Shown: positions 1-7,549 of the stretch, one piece after another
How the letters are laid out: each line of letters begins with the position of its first letter
Position numbering within the stretch: the stretch's first letter is position 1
Assembly (NCBI GenBank): GCA_002308195.1
Contig: DBVU01000066.1
Location: 196 to 9,188, forward strand
Direction of reading: 5' to 3'
DNA from: Bacteroidales bacterium UBA1256
GTDB taxonomy: Bacteria > Bacteroidota > Bacteroidia > Bacteroidales > Paludibacteraceae
Length of the DNA: 8,993 nt
Translations under genes and position numbers: made by a program
Notes under the pieces: model-generated
The model's input: the letters and a program-made list of their open reading frames with translations, nothing else
Database searches by the model: none
Told to the model about the DNA's origin: nothing

Positions 1-431
1 GCCACGCAAATCTTAGCGGCTTTGTCCTTGAGAATCTTGTTGGTCACGCCTGCAAAGCCATTCTGCTCTTGCAAGAGGATAGGGATGCCCATTTTGGCTG
101 CGGCCCACATAGCTGCTCCAGAGGCATAGCCGCCCACGCCCACGCCTACATTAGGCTTGAACTCGCGGATGACTTTGCGGACTTGGCGAATAGATTTGAC
201 CAAGTCAATCAGGACCGAGACATTTTTCCACGGCTGGGCGCGATTGAACCCACGGACAGGCAAGCCGATAATCTTGTATCCCGCTTGCGGGACACGCTCC
301 ATCTCCATGCGTCCTAACGCACCGATAAACAGAATCTCAGCCTCGGGATCTAATTCGCGCAAGGCATTGGCAATACTGACAGCGGGGAAAATATGACCAC
401 CGGTTCCCCCTCCGGAAATCAGATATTTCAT
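1..431 (-). CDS. murG: MurG, N-terminal part (lipid II-forming GlcNAc transferase), cut by window edge
   Basis: MurG transfers GlcNAc from UDP-GlcNAc to lipid I on the inner face of the cytoplasmic membrane, giving lipid II. Only the first 143 codons are in the window; the frame is open to base 1, so the gene is partial because of the window edge. The protein starts MKYLISGGGTGGHIFP, the glycine-rich loop of the MurG N-terminal Rossmann domain, with the conserved His at residue 13. Further MurG signatures are GVGGYASG at about residues 98-105 and EQNGFAGVTNK at about 122-132. The C-terminal UDP-GlcNAc-binding domain lies outside. The ATG at 431-429 is the natural start because the glycine loop follows directly. 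It begins one base after the ftsW stop codon, which suggests translational coupling. No Shine-Dalgarno is visible. Identification is secure; full length is unknown. Confidence 0.96.
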   Translation of the reverse strand, partial: MKYLISGGGTGGHIFPAVSIANALRELDPEAEILFIGALGRMEMERVPQAGYKIIGLPVRGFNRAQPWKNVSVLIDLVKSIRQVRKVIREFKPNVGVGVGGYASGAAMWAAAKMGIPILLQEQNGFAGVTNKILKDKAAKICV

Positions 432-432
432 G

Positions 433-1674
433 TTACTCTAAAGGTAGATTTGGCACTTCTTCTTCACTCTCCTTGATGGTCTCTTGGACGCGTTCGTTCA
501 ACTCGAGTTGTTCGCGGCTTACGCCCATCATGATACCGAAATAGATGGAGGTGATTAGCACACTGGTTCCGCCGCGCGAAATGAGTGGTAGCGGCTGTCC
601 CGTAACCGGTCCAAGGCCTACGGCGACAAGCATGGAGATAAGCGCTTGACAAGTGATCATCAGCGCCAGGCCCATCGTCATCAGCATGGCCGGCATATCG
701 GAATAACGGCTTGAGACATTGCACGCTCGGAAGAGGATAGCCAGATAAAGGAAAATCAGGAATGCTGCTCCGAGGATACCTGACTCCTCGACGATGATGG
801 CAAAAATATAGTCAGCAAAGGCTTGCGGCAAATAGTCGCGCTCCTTGCTATTGCCAGGCAGCACACCCATAGGCGTCTTTCCGCCACGCGCAATGGCTAC
901 GGAAGAATAGACTTCCTGTATATTTTCTTGGTTGGGCAGCAGAACAAACTTGTCCGCCGCATCTTTCTTATCAAAATGGCGATCGATTCGTAATACCCAT
1001 GTTTTAGCGCGCTTGAGTGGCCCGTGCATGTCTCGTTCGGGGCGCACATAGGCAAACTCGACGATACAATAGCCCATGATGAGTGCCGCAAGAGCGATGC
1101 CTACCACCGAGAGCGTGTATTTCCAAGGTATACGCGCCAAGATCCACAGGCACATGATGATTCCGCCAATCAGCAAAACCGTAGAGAGATTGGAGAAGAA
1201 AATAGGCAAGCAAGTGGCTCCTGTCAGACCGAGTGTCCAATAGAAATACTTGCGTTTGTCATCTTCCGTTTGAGCGCGTCCCAAGAGGTCGGAAACGACA
1301 ATCAATAGGGACAGTTTGGCTAATTCTGAAGGTTGGAATTCGATGCCCGCAATCTGCATCCATCGGGCTGCATCGTTGCGCGTGACAACCAGTGGGTTGC
1401 CAGGGATAAGCATGGAATAAAGCAGTAATAGACTGACAGCCAAAAGGATATAGCCGCAGAATCGCACCCAATAGGATGGGATGAATTGAATAATGAACGC
1501 GGCCGTTACGCCAAGCACGATAAAGAACATCTGGCGCCCAATAGGACCAAGCGCCGAATGATTCATGTAGACAAGCGTAGCAGACGCCGAAAACAAGGCG
1601 ATGATAGCTACAACAATCAGGAGCCCGAAAAGGATCCAGAAAGTGCGATCAATGTTTTGTAGTTTTAGTTTCAT
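433..1674 (-). CDS. ftsW: FtsW, SEDS-family septal peptidoglycan polymerase
   Basis: A 413-residue polytopic membrane protein of the SEDS family (FtsW/RodA/SpoVE), which polymerises lipid II into glycan strands with a class B PBP partner. I estimate about ten hydrophobic segments, the first at about residues 12-34. SEDS motifs visible are FQPSELAK (113-120), LPQAFADYIFA (282-292) and GPVTGQPLPLISRGGTS (355-371). Asp288, in the loop before the ADYIFA segment, matches the catalytic Asp of SEDS polymerases. The segment at about 205-285 is the usual large extracytoplasmic loop. The tail (about 386-413) is cytoplasmic and acidic. SRGGTS replaces the proteobacterial SYGGSS, a change I associate with Bacteroidota. 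FtsW rather than RodA is chosen because of its place between murD and murG and the ftsI gene in the same cluster. It starts 27 nt after murD; murG follows after one base. Confidence 0.95.
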   Translation of the reverse strand: MKLKLQNIDRTFWILFGLLIVVAIIALFSASATLVYMNHSALGPIGRQMFFIVLGVTAAFIIQFIPSYWVRFCGYILLAVSLLLLYSMLIPGNPLVVTRNDAARWMQIAGIEFQPSELAKLSLLIVVSDLLGRAQTEDDKRKYFYWTLGLTGATCLPIFFSNLSTVLLIGGIIMCLWILARIPWKYTLSVVGIALAALIMGYCIVEFAYVRPERDMHGPLKRAKTWVLRIDRHFDKKDAADKFVLLPNQENIQEVYSSVAIARGGKTPMGVLPGNSKERDYLPQAFADYIFAIIVEESGILGAAFLIFLYLAILFRACNVSSRYSDMPAMLMTMGLALMITCQALISMLVAVGLGPVTGQPLPLISRGGTSVLITSIYFGIMMGVSREQLELNERVQETIKESEEEVPNLPLE

Positions 1675-1701
1675 AGTGGTTGTTAAAGTTTAGGTTATAA
1701 T
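1675..1701. other. AT-rich 27-nt murD-ftsW intergenic gap
   Basis: This short spacer separates the murD stop from the ftsW start. On the coding strand it is A/T-rich with an A-rich stretch shortly before the ATG and no GGAGG-like sequence. A-rich leaders without Shine-Dalgarno are common in Bacteroidota, so it most likely acts only as the ftsW translation initiation region. I see no hairpin that would make a terminator. Confidence 0.5.
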
Positions 1702-2985
1702 TTATAATGCTCGTACGGCGGCCATGAACTGATCGCCGCGATCTTCGTACGAATTGAAGAGGTCGAAACTAGCGCAACATGGGCTGAGCAGCACCGTATC
1801 ACCCTCGTGGGCCGCATTGTAGGCCCCCGTGATAGCGTCATGGAGATTGTCGGTGTCAATAATATTCAGTCCGAAACTATCGAAATGTTCGTGCAACTTC
1901 TCGTTGTGCAAGCCCATGAAAATCAAGGTGTGGCATTTCTCTCGGACGAGTTCGTCGATTTCGCTATAATCGTTTCCTTTGTCCTTGCCGCCCAAGATGA
2001 GCACTGTTGGGGTGGTCATGGCCTCGAGCGCATACCAACAGGAATTGACGTTCGTTGCCTTGCTGTCGTTGATATAACGCACGCCACGGACAGTGGCTAC
2101 GTATTGCAGACGATGTTCTACGCCTTGGAAGGTTTTGAGACTCTCGCGAATGATATCTTTCTTGATTCCCACTACGTTAGCTGCAATAGTCGCAGCCATC
2201 GAATTCAACACGTTATGACGCCCTTTCAGCGCCAACTCATCTTCGCCAATAGGCAGTGGATTGGGTTGCGTGAAGCCGTAAGGATAGAGCGTTGCTCCCA
2301 GTTGGAGACGTTTCATCTCACGGTCAATAACCGGATCTTCGGCCCAGTAGATGAACGCGTCATCGGCTGTTTGGTTGCGCGTGATGCGGAATTTGGCATC
2401 TACGTAGTTCTGGAATTTGAAGTCGTAGCGATCCAAATGGTCGGGTGTGATATTGAGCAAAATGGCGATGTCGGCTTTGAAATCGTACATATTGTCCAAC
2501 TGGAACGAACTCAGTTCGATTACATAGTAATCGTGATGCTCGTGTGCTACTTGCAGCGCGAGCGAATTGCCTATATTTCCTGCCAGGCCAACATTCAATC
2601 CCGCTTGACGCAAGATATAGAAAATCAGCGAGGTCGTAGTCGTTTTTCCGTTCGAACCCGTGATGCAAATCATCTTGGCTTTGGTGTAACGAGCGGCAAA
2701 CTCGATCTCGGATATAATAGGCGTGCCTTGGGCTTGCAATTTCTGAATCAGCGGCGCAGTCAACGGGATACCTGGTGACTTAACGACTTCATCGGCATTC
2801 AGAATTTTCGCTTCTGTATGTCCTCCATCTTCCCATGCAATGCCGTTTTGATCGAGCAGAGCTCGATAGGGCTCTTTGATAGTGCCAAAATCGCTAACGA
2901 AAACATCGTAGCCTTTTTCCTTGGCGAGGATAGCAGCTCCGCTACCACTTTCGCCCGCACCTAAAACAACAATTCTTTTCATCAT
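1702..2985 (-). CDS. murD: MurD, UDP-MurNAc-L-Ala:D-glutamate ligase
   Basis: The cytoplasmic ATP-dependent ligase that adds D-Glu to UDP-MurNAc-L-Ala. At 427 residues it is near the usual family length. Domain 1 opens with a Rossmann-like GAGESGSG loop (9-16). Domain 2 has the ATP P-loop GSNGKTT (110-116), ELSSFQL (157-163) and NITPDHLDRY (178-187), with Asp182 and His183. Lys198 falls where the family has its carbamylated lysine. Domain 3 has HR (291-292), NDSKATN (306-312), GGKDKG (332-337) and SPCCASFDLF (401-410), the equivalent of SPACASLDQF in Escherichia coli and part of the D-Glu pocket. The Phe that follows in the E. coli pocket appears to be Tyr413 here. The start overlaps the mraY stop by one base (TAATG); a second ATG follows directly, so Met2 is an alternative start. 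All key residues are present, so the enzyme looks functional. Confidence 0.97.
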   Translation of the reverse strand: MMKRIVVLGAGESGSGAAILAKEKGYDVFVSDFGTIKEPYRALLDQNGIAWEDGGHTEAKILNADEVVKSPGIPLTAPLIQKLQAQGTPIISEIEFAARYTKAKMICITGSNGKTTTTSLIFYILRQAGLNVGLAGNIGNSLALQVAHEHHDYYVIELSSFQLDNMYDFKADIAILLNITPDHLDRYDFKFQNYVDAKFRITRNQTADDAFIYWAEDPVIDREMKRLQLGATLYPYGFTQPNPLPIGEDELALKGRHNVLNSMAATIAANVVGIKKDIIRESLKTFQGVEHRLQYVATVRGVRYINDSKATNVNSCWYALEAMTTPTVLILGGKDKGNDYSEIDELVREKCHTLIFMGLHNEKLHEHFDSFGLNIIDTDNLHDAITGAYNAAHEGDTVLLSPCCASFDLFNSYEDRGDQFMAAVRAL

Positions 2986-2987
2986 TA
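2980..2987 (-). promoter_or_regulatory. mraY-murD stop/start overlap (TAATGATG)
   Basis: On the coding strand the mraY stop TAA shares its last base with the murD ATG, and a second in-frame ATG follows at once. No Shine-Dalgarno precedes it. This arrangement is typical of termination-reinitiation coupling, so murD is probably translated by ribosomes that have just finished mraY. Which of the two ATGs is used cannot be told from the sequence. Confidence 0.6.
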
Positions 2988-4256
2988 ACGAATCTTAAGG
3001 GTTAGGATAGTGATGGCAGCCAAAATAAGCGTGACGATACAGAATCGCAGCACAATCTTGGTTTCGTGATGTAGATTGGCACCGCCTTTGAACTTGATAA
3101 CGCAAGTTGGGTCAATCTTGAGCACTTGGTCAACAGATGTGCGGAAATGATCGTGTAGCGGCGTACGTTTCCAAACGCGTACATGCTGGCCGCGTTTCTT
3201 ATAGAATTTGTATACTTGAGTCTGGATGATAACGCTGAGGCTCTCCATCAAGAATACTCCGCAAAGCACAGGAATCATCAACTCTTTGTGAATAATCATG
3301 GCGCAAACACCAATGATACCACCAACGGTCAGACTGCCTGTATCGCCCATGAATACTTGTGCGGGGAAGCCATTGAACCACAAGTATCCGACCAATGCGC
3401 CGACAAATGCGGCCAAGAAAACTACCAATTCTTCACTGCCAGGTATGTACATCACATCAAAATACTCTGCCCAGATCACACTACCGCTTGTATATGCGAG
3501 GATGAGCAGAGCGATGGCAATGATGGCGGAATTGCCCGCACACATACCATCCATTCCATCATTCAGATTGGCTCCATTGCTGACAGCAGCCACTACAAAA
3601 ATGGTCAGTAGCACAAAGAAAATCCATCCGAAACGGTATTTGTTATTCTCACCTGTCCACGAGAAAAGGTCGGCGTAGTTGAAGTTGTGGTGCTTGACAA
3701 AAGGAATAGTAGTTTGCGTGGATTTGATTTCCGGACTTTTCTCGAACACCTCGATATTATTCTCGATGCGATGAGTAACAGTCTCGTTCATCGATACGGC
3801 AGGGCAGAAACGAAGAGTTAGGCCGACAATCAGACCAAGTGTCACTTGCCCGGCAATTTTGACCCAACCGTTCATGCCTTCCTTGTTTTTCTTGAAGGTC
3901 TTGATATAGTCATCCGCAAAGCCGAGTGCGCCGAGAATAAGCGTTGTGACGAGCATCAGAATCATATACACGTTGCCTAGTTTGCCCAGCAATAAGCATG
4001 GCACCAGAATGGCGGCAATGACAATGAGTCCGCCCATCGTTGGTACGCCTTTCTTGGCTACATTGAACGGGTCGATTGTGGCATCGCGCTGAGTTTCACT
4101 GATGTTGTGGCGCTTCATGTAATCGATGAACCAATTGCCGAACCAGATGCTGATGAGCAGGCCGATAACTCCCGCTAAGATGGCGCGGAAAGAAATGTAG
4201 GTGAACAGTCGCGCGCCAGGCACTGTGTTGAAAAATGAGAATAGATAATATATCAT
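2985..4256 (-). CDS. mraY: MraY, phospho-MurNAc-pentapeptide transferase (lipid I synthase)
   Basis: An integral membrane enzyme that transfers phospho-MurNAc-pentapeptide from UDP to undecaprenyl phosphate, forming lipid I. Signatures in order are GVPTMGG (70-76), GFADDYIK (112-119) with catalytic-site Asp115/Asp116, NLNDGMDG (230-237) with Asp233, MGDTGS (303-308) and PLHDHF (366-371). About ten hydrophobic segments are visible. At 423 residues it is about 60 longer than E. coli MraY (360). Most of the extra length is a polar segment at about residues 151-207, between two hydrophobic helices. The C-terminal motif is His-Asp-His rather than His-His-His. I believe both features occur in other Bacteroidales MraY, from memory only. 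The N-terminus (MIYYLF, then an ISFRA motif near 21-25) supports the chosen start. It begins 33 nt after murE and overlaps murD by one base. Confidence 0.97.
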   Translation of the reverse strand: MIYYLFSFFNTVPGARLFTYISFRAILAGVIGLLISIWFGNWFIDYMKRHNISETQRDATIDPFNVAKKGVPTMGGLIVIAAILVPCLLLGKLGNVYMILMLVTTLILGALGFADDYIKTFKKNKEGMNGWVKIAGQVTLGLIVGLTLRFCPAVSMNETVTHRIENNIEVFEKSPEIKSTQTTIPFVKHHNFNYADLFSWTGENNKYRFGWIFFVLLTIFVVAAVSNGANLNDGMDGMCAGNSAIIAIALLILAYTSGSVIWAEYFDVMYIPGSEELVVFLAAFVGALVGYLWFNGFPAQVFMGDTGSLTVGGIIGVCAMIIHKELMIPVLCGVFLMESLSVIIQTQVYKFYKKRGQHVRVWKRTPLHDHFRTSVDQVLKIDPTCVIKFKGGANLHHETKIVLRFCIVTLILAAITILTLKIR

Positions 4257-4289
4257 GTTGCAGAATGTTTTGTCGTTGGGTTGAATCGA
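4257..4289. other. 33-nt murE-mraY intergenic gap, the longest in the window
   Basis: This is the place where murF sits in many proteobacterial dcw clusters. Here it holds only 33 bases, with no room for a gene, no clear inverted repeat and no Shine-Dalgarno before the mraY ATG. I see no remnant of murF. Confidence 0.6.
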
Positions 4290-5741
4290 TTAAATGTATT
4301 TGCGAACCACTTCATGGTCGTCAAAATGATGCTTCACACCTTTGATAATCTGATAATCCTCGTGTCCCTTGCCGGCCACCAGAATCACATCTCCGCTTTG
4401 GGCGATAGTGCAAGCGGTCTGGATGGCAGCGGCGCGATCTTCGATGACCAAAGTAGAACGGAGCTCGTCTTCGTTGAGTCCATCGGTCATGTCCTTCAGA
4501 ATATCTTGCGGCTCTTCGTCACGAGGATTGTCGCTTGTTAGGATTAATTGCTCGCTGCCTCGTTTAGCAATCTGCGCCATCATCGGCCGTTTGCCTTTGT
4601 CACGATTGCCTCCGCAACCGACAACAGTGATCAGTCGCGCGCCTTCTTTCTTTATCTCGCGAATGGTCTGAATGACATTATCTACGGCATCTGGCGTATG
4701 GGCATAGTCGACAATTGCAGTCCAACCTTTAGGACTACGGATGGTCTCGAAACGTCCGTTCACGGGTTTAAGGGTGCTGAGCACTCGCAGCACATCTAGT
4801 TCATCGAAACCGAGGTTGAGCGCTGCGCCATAGATACACAACAGATTGCTGACATTGAATCGTCCCACGAGAGGCACGAAAACTTCTTTGCCATTGATAC
4901 TGAGCATCATACCATCGAAGCCCTCTTCGAGAATTTGCGCCTTGTAATCTGCCAGCGAACGAGTGGAGTAGGTGTGTACAGACGCTTTGCAGTTTTGAGT
5001 CATGACAAGTCCGTTCTTGTCGTCCTTGTTGGTCACAGCAAAAGCTTCCGACTTTAGGCTGTCAAATAGCCTTTTCTTCGTATCGCGGTAGTTGTCGAAT
5101 GTCTTGTGATAATCGATGTGATCGCGTGTCAAGTTGGTGAATAGTGCGCCATCAAAATCCAGTCCGGCCACGCGCTCTTGAGCTATGGCATGGCTGCTAA
5201 CTTCCATAAAAGCATATTCGCAGCCAGCATCCACCATTCGACGCAATAAACCATTCAGTTCAAGCGCATCGGGCGTAGTGTGTGTGGCGGCCACTTCCTC
5301 GTCTTCGATATAATTGATCACGGTGGAGAGCAATCCTGCCTTGTGCCCCAACGCGCGCACGAGTTTATATAATAAGGTGGCAATCGTTGTTTTGCCATTT
5401 GTGCCAGTTACGCCAACCAAAGTTAACTGTTTGGAAGGTTCGCCGAACCATTTGCTTGCCATCAAACCTAATGCACGATCCGTATTCTCTACGAGAATAT
5501 ATGTTACATCGTTGCTCGCGGATGGCAAATATGTACGATTGCTTAGCACTACGGCAATAGCGCCGTTTGCGACACAACCATCAATGAACGTGTGTCCATC
5601 TACTGCTGTGCCGACTTGCGCTACAAATAAGTCGCCTTTGCCCACTTTGCGGCTGTCAAAGTGGATGTTGTTAATCTCAATGTCCGTGCGTCCAAGCACT
5701 TCAATCGGCTGGATAGCCGATAATAATTCGTTGAGTATCAT
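4290..5741 (-). CDS. murE: MurE, UDP-MurNAc-L-Ala-D-Glu:meso-diaminopimelate ligase
   Basis: A cytoplasmic ATP-dependent ligase that adds the third residue of the peptidoglycan stem peptide. It has 483 residues, close to E. coli MurE. The N-terminal UDP-binding domain shows DSRKV (29-33) followed by GDLFVA. The central ATPase domain has the P-loop GTNGKTT (113-119), TTPD (155-158), EVSSHA (180-185) and TRDHIDYH (205-212). Lys222 is at the expected carbamylated position. The C-terminal domain has GRFE (329-332), YAHTPD (346-351), GCGGNRDKGKRP (375-386), DNPR (404-407) and GKGHE (457-461). DNPR is the known signature of meso-DAP-adding MurE; lysine-adding enzymes differ there. It starts 6 nt after the ftsI stop. 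No frameshift or missing catalytic residue is seen. Confidence 0.97.
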   Translation of the reverse strand: MILNELLSAIQPIEVLGRTDIEINNIHFDSRKVGKGDLFVAQVGTAVDGHTFIDGCVANGAIAVVLSNRTYLPSASNDVTYILVENTDRALGLMASKWFGEPSKQLTLVGVTGTNGKTTIATLLYKLVRALGHKAGLLSTVINYIEDEEVAATHTTPDALELNGLLRRMVDAGCEYAFMEVSSHAIAQERVAGLDFDGALFTNLTRDHIDYHKTFDNYRDTKKRLFDSLKSEAFAVTNKDDKNGLVMTQNCKASVHTYSTRSLADYKAQILEEGFDGMMLSINGKEVFVPLVGRFNVSNLLCIYGAALNLGFDELDVLRVLSTLKPVNGRFETIRSPKGWTAIVDYAHTPDAVDNVIQTIREIKKEGARLITVVGCGGNRDKGKRPMMAQIAKRGSEQLILTSDNPRDEEPQDILKDMTDGLNEDELRSTLVIEDRAAAIQTACTIAQSGDVILVAGKGHEDYQIIKGVKHHFDDHEVVRKYI

Positions 5742-5747
5742 AGGCTT

Positions 5748-7547
5748 TTATCTTTTTTCCAAAATGCGTTGGCCATCTTTATCATAGATATAACATCCGG
5801 TGTAGGCCATTGTTTTCTCGGCAATCACGCGGACGGTAGAACCGCAGTCCATTCCGGCATCGTAAGGAGCTTGCGGATCTTCTATCATGCAGATGCATGT
5901 ATATCGTGGATTTTCTTCCGGAAAATAGCCGACGAAGGTCATGCGGTGTCTTCTGCTTGAATAACCATGCCCCGGAATATAAAGCTGGGCGGTGCCGGTT
6001 TTGCCGGCTATAGCAACCAGATTCGATTGAGCTTTGCTACTCCATGGCTTTCTAGAGGCTGTTCCTAGATGATTGTCCCATACGACATCATGCAGCGCGC
6101 CGCGGATATCTTGTAGTGTACGATTGTTGCAGATAGATGATTTGATGACCTCGGTCTTGAAACTCTTAATTCGTTCGCCGTCCTTGCTAATGCTTGTTAC
6201 CAACATGGGACGTATCATCTTACCGTCGTTGGCAATAGCGTTGTAGAACATCATAATTTGCATCGGACTCAATTCTACAGAGTATCCATAGGACATTTTG
6301 CTGAGTGTCACGGTGTCTTTAGGAACATCGATGCGGGCCTTCTCTGCACCGGGTATTTCGCAGTAAACACTATCGCAAATACCCATCTTCTCGATTTTGC
6401 GTACGAATTTACGTGCAGAGCCTTCATAGCTGCGAGTGATGAGTTTTGCTAACGCAATATTACTCGAGGCAGCTAGCGCGTTGCGTACGTTCAGAGTGGT
6501 GTCCATTTTATGTGCATCCGTGTGAGTGGATTTGCGCATGTATACCCATGGTTTGGAGGTAATGCTCACTGTGTCGTCAATGTCTATTTTTCCATCATCT
6601 AGTGCGGCAACTAATGAGATAGTTTTGAATGTCGAACCCGGTTCAACGCGTTGCACAGCGTGGTTCTGCATTTCGTAGTATTCCTCGTCGTCCGCACGGT
6701 CCAGGTTGGCAATCGCACGAATATAGCCCGTTTGCGTCTCCATTAGGATGCAACATCCCCATTTGGCATTTCTTTCTTCCAGTTTATCGAGTAGTGCGTT
6801 TTCTACTATATCTTGCAGCACGGCATCAATCGTAGTCTCGACGTCTAGCCCGTCTTCGGCTTCCGTGATAGTCACTTGCTCATTTCGGCCGCCTATACGT
6901 TGAATGCTGCTCATGCCGTCTTGACCGCGTAGTTCTTTGTCGAATCCTTTCTCCAGTCCCGAATTACCCACGCCATCTTCGCCGTAGATACTACCTATCG
7001 TTCGGCTGGCTAGTATTCCGAAAGGTTTGATACGTCTGTGTTGATCTTCGAAGAAGATACCACTTTTGTATTTCCCCTTCTTAATCAACGCGTTCTGTTC
7101 CAGGTCTCGTTTCTGCAGATAGTTGATCCGCTGGTCGCACACTTTCAGTCGTTTCTCGCCGCGATTGTATGCACTTGTGATTCGTTGCTTGTATTCTTGT
7201 GCGCTTCGTTCGCCGGCTATGCGAGCCAAATCGATGCTCAGCGTGTCAATGTATTTCTTGAACAGTGAATCTTTCTTTACGTGCAGCGCTTCTACGCGCG
7301 TGTCCATATAAATATTGTACTGAGGCATACTGCTGGCAAGTAGTTTGCCATGGCAGTCTAGAATATTTCCGCGCGTGGCTTTGATGGGCTTGTGAGTAGG
7401 CACTTGCTTGTCTGCTACTTCCATCCAGCGTTCGCGCTCAACGGTTTGAATAGTGATGATTTTTCCCAGAACGGCAACGAAGCCGAGGGTGATGAAAATG
7501 AAGATGATGGCGAATCGCCATACAGTGTTTCTTTGTTCGTCTGACAT
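5748..7547 (-). CDS. ftsI: FtsI/PBP3-type class B penicillin-binding protein (division transpeptidase), no PASTA domain
   Basis: A class B PBP that cross-links septal peptidoglycan in the periplasm, partnering FtsW. A short cytoplasmic N-terminus is followed by one membrane anchor (about residues 11-33). The PBP dimerisation (pedestal) domain covers about 50-220, with an RGNILD motif (59-64). The transpeptidase domain runs from about 260 to 580. Its three penicillin-binding motifs are intact: STFK (305-308, nucleophile Ser305), SSN (361-363) and KTG (516-518, within AGKTGTAQ). At 599 residues the protein ends about 20 residues after the end of the transpeptidase fold. Many Bacteroidota FtsI homologues are nearer 700 and carry a C-terminal PASTA domain, which is absent here. 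murE starts 6 nt downstream, so no detached remnant exists. It starts 2 nt after the ftsL-like stop. FtsI rather than the elongation enzyme PBP2 is inferred from the dcw context. Confidence 0.94.
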   Translation of the reverse strand: MSDEQRNTVWRFAIIFIFITLGFVAVLGKIITIQTVERERWMEVADKQVPTHKPIKATRGNILDCHGKLLASSMPQYNIYMDTRVEALHVKKDSLFKKYIDTLSIDLARIAGERSAQEYKQRITSAYNRGEKRLKVCDQRINYLQKRDLEQNALIKKGKYKSGIFFEDQHRRIKPFGILASRTIGSIYGEDGVGNSGLEKGFDKELRGQDGMSSIQRIGGRNEQVTITEAEDGLDVETTIDAVLQDIVENALLDKLEERNAKWGCCILMETQTGYIRAIANLDRADDEEYYEMQNHAVQRVEPGSTFKTISLVAALDDGKIDIDDTVSITSKPWVYMRKSTHTDAHKMDTTLNVRNALAASSNIALAKLITRSYEGSARKFVRKIEKMGICDSVYCEIPGAEKARIDVPKDTVTLSKMSYGYSVELSPMQIMMFYNAIANDGKMIRPMLVTSISKDGERIKSFKTEVIKSSICNNRTLQDIRGALHDVVWDNHLGTASRKPWSSKAQSNLVAIAGKTGTAQLYIPGHGYSSRRHRMTFVGYFPEENPRYTCICMIEDPQAPYDAGMDCGSTVRVIAEKTMAYTGCYIYDKDGQRILEKR

Positions 7548-7549
7548 AG

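Noticed and set aside
1807..2778. Plus-strand open frame of 323 codons, antisense to murD
   Set aside because: It lies wholly inside murD, whose motifs are complete. The translation shows no recognisable domain and long antisense frames arise from codon bias in a conserved gene.
2857..2875. Short inverted repeat AGAGC ... GCTCT inside murD
   Set aside because: Arms of only 5 bp within coding sequence, with no other regulatory sign nearby.
3183..3678. Two overlapping plus-strand open frames of 142 and 126 codons inside mraY
   Set aside because: Both are antisense to the conserved MraY core. Two frames open over the same bases is a sign of composition, not coding.
5483..5499. Perfect 7-bp inverted repeat with a 3-nt loop (TATTCTC TAC GAGAATA)
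   Set aside because: It lies inside the murE coding region at about residues 81-86, is A/T-rich with no poly-T tract, and could easily occur by chance. I do not call it a terminator or operator.
5314..5787. Plus-strand open frame of 157 codons across the murE start and ftsI end
   Set aside because: It is antisense to two well-supported genes, has low-complexity Pro/Ser/Thr-rich composition and shows no leader or recognisable motif.
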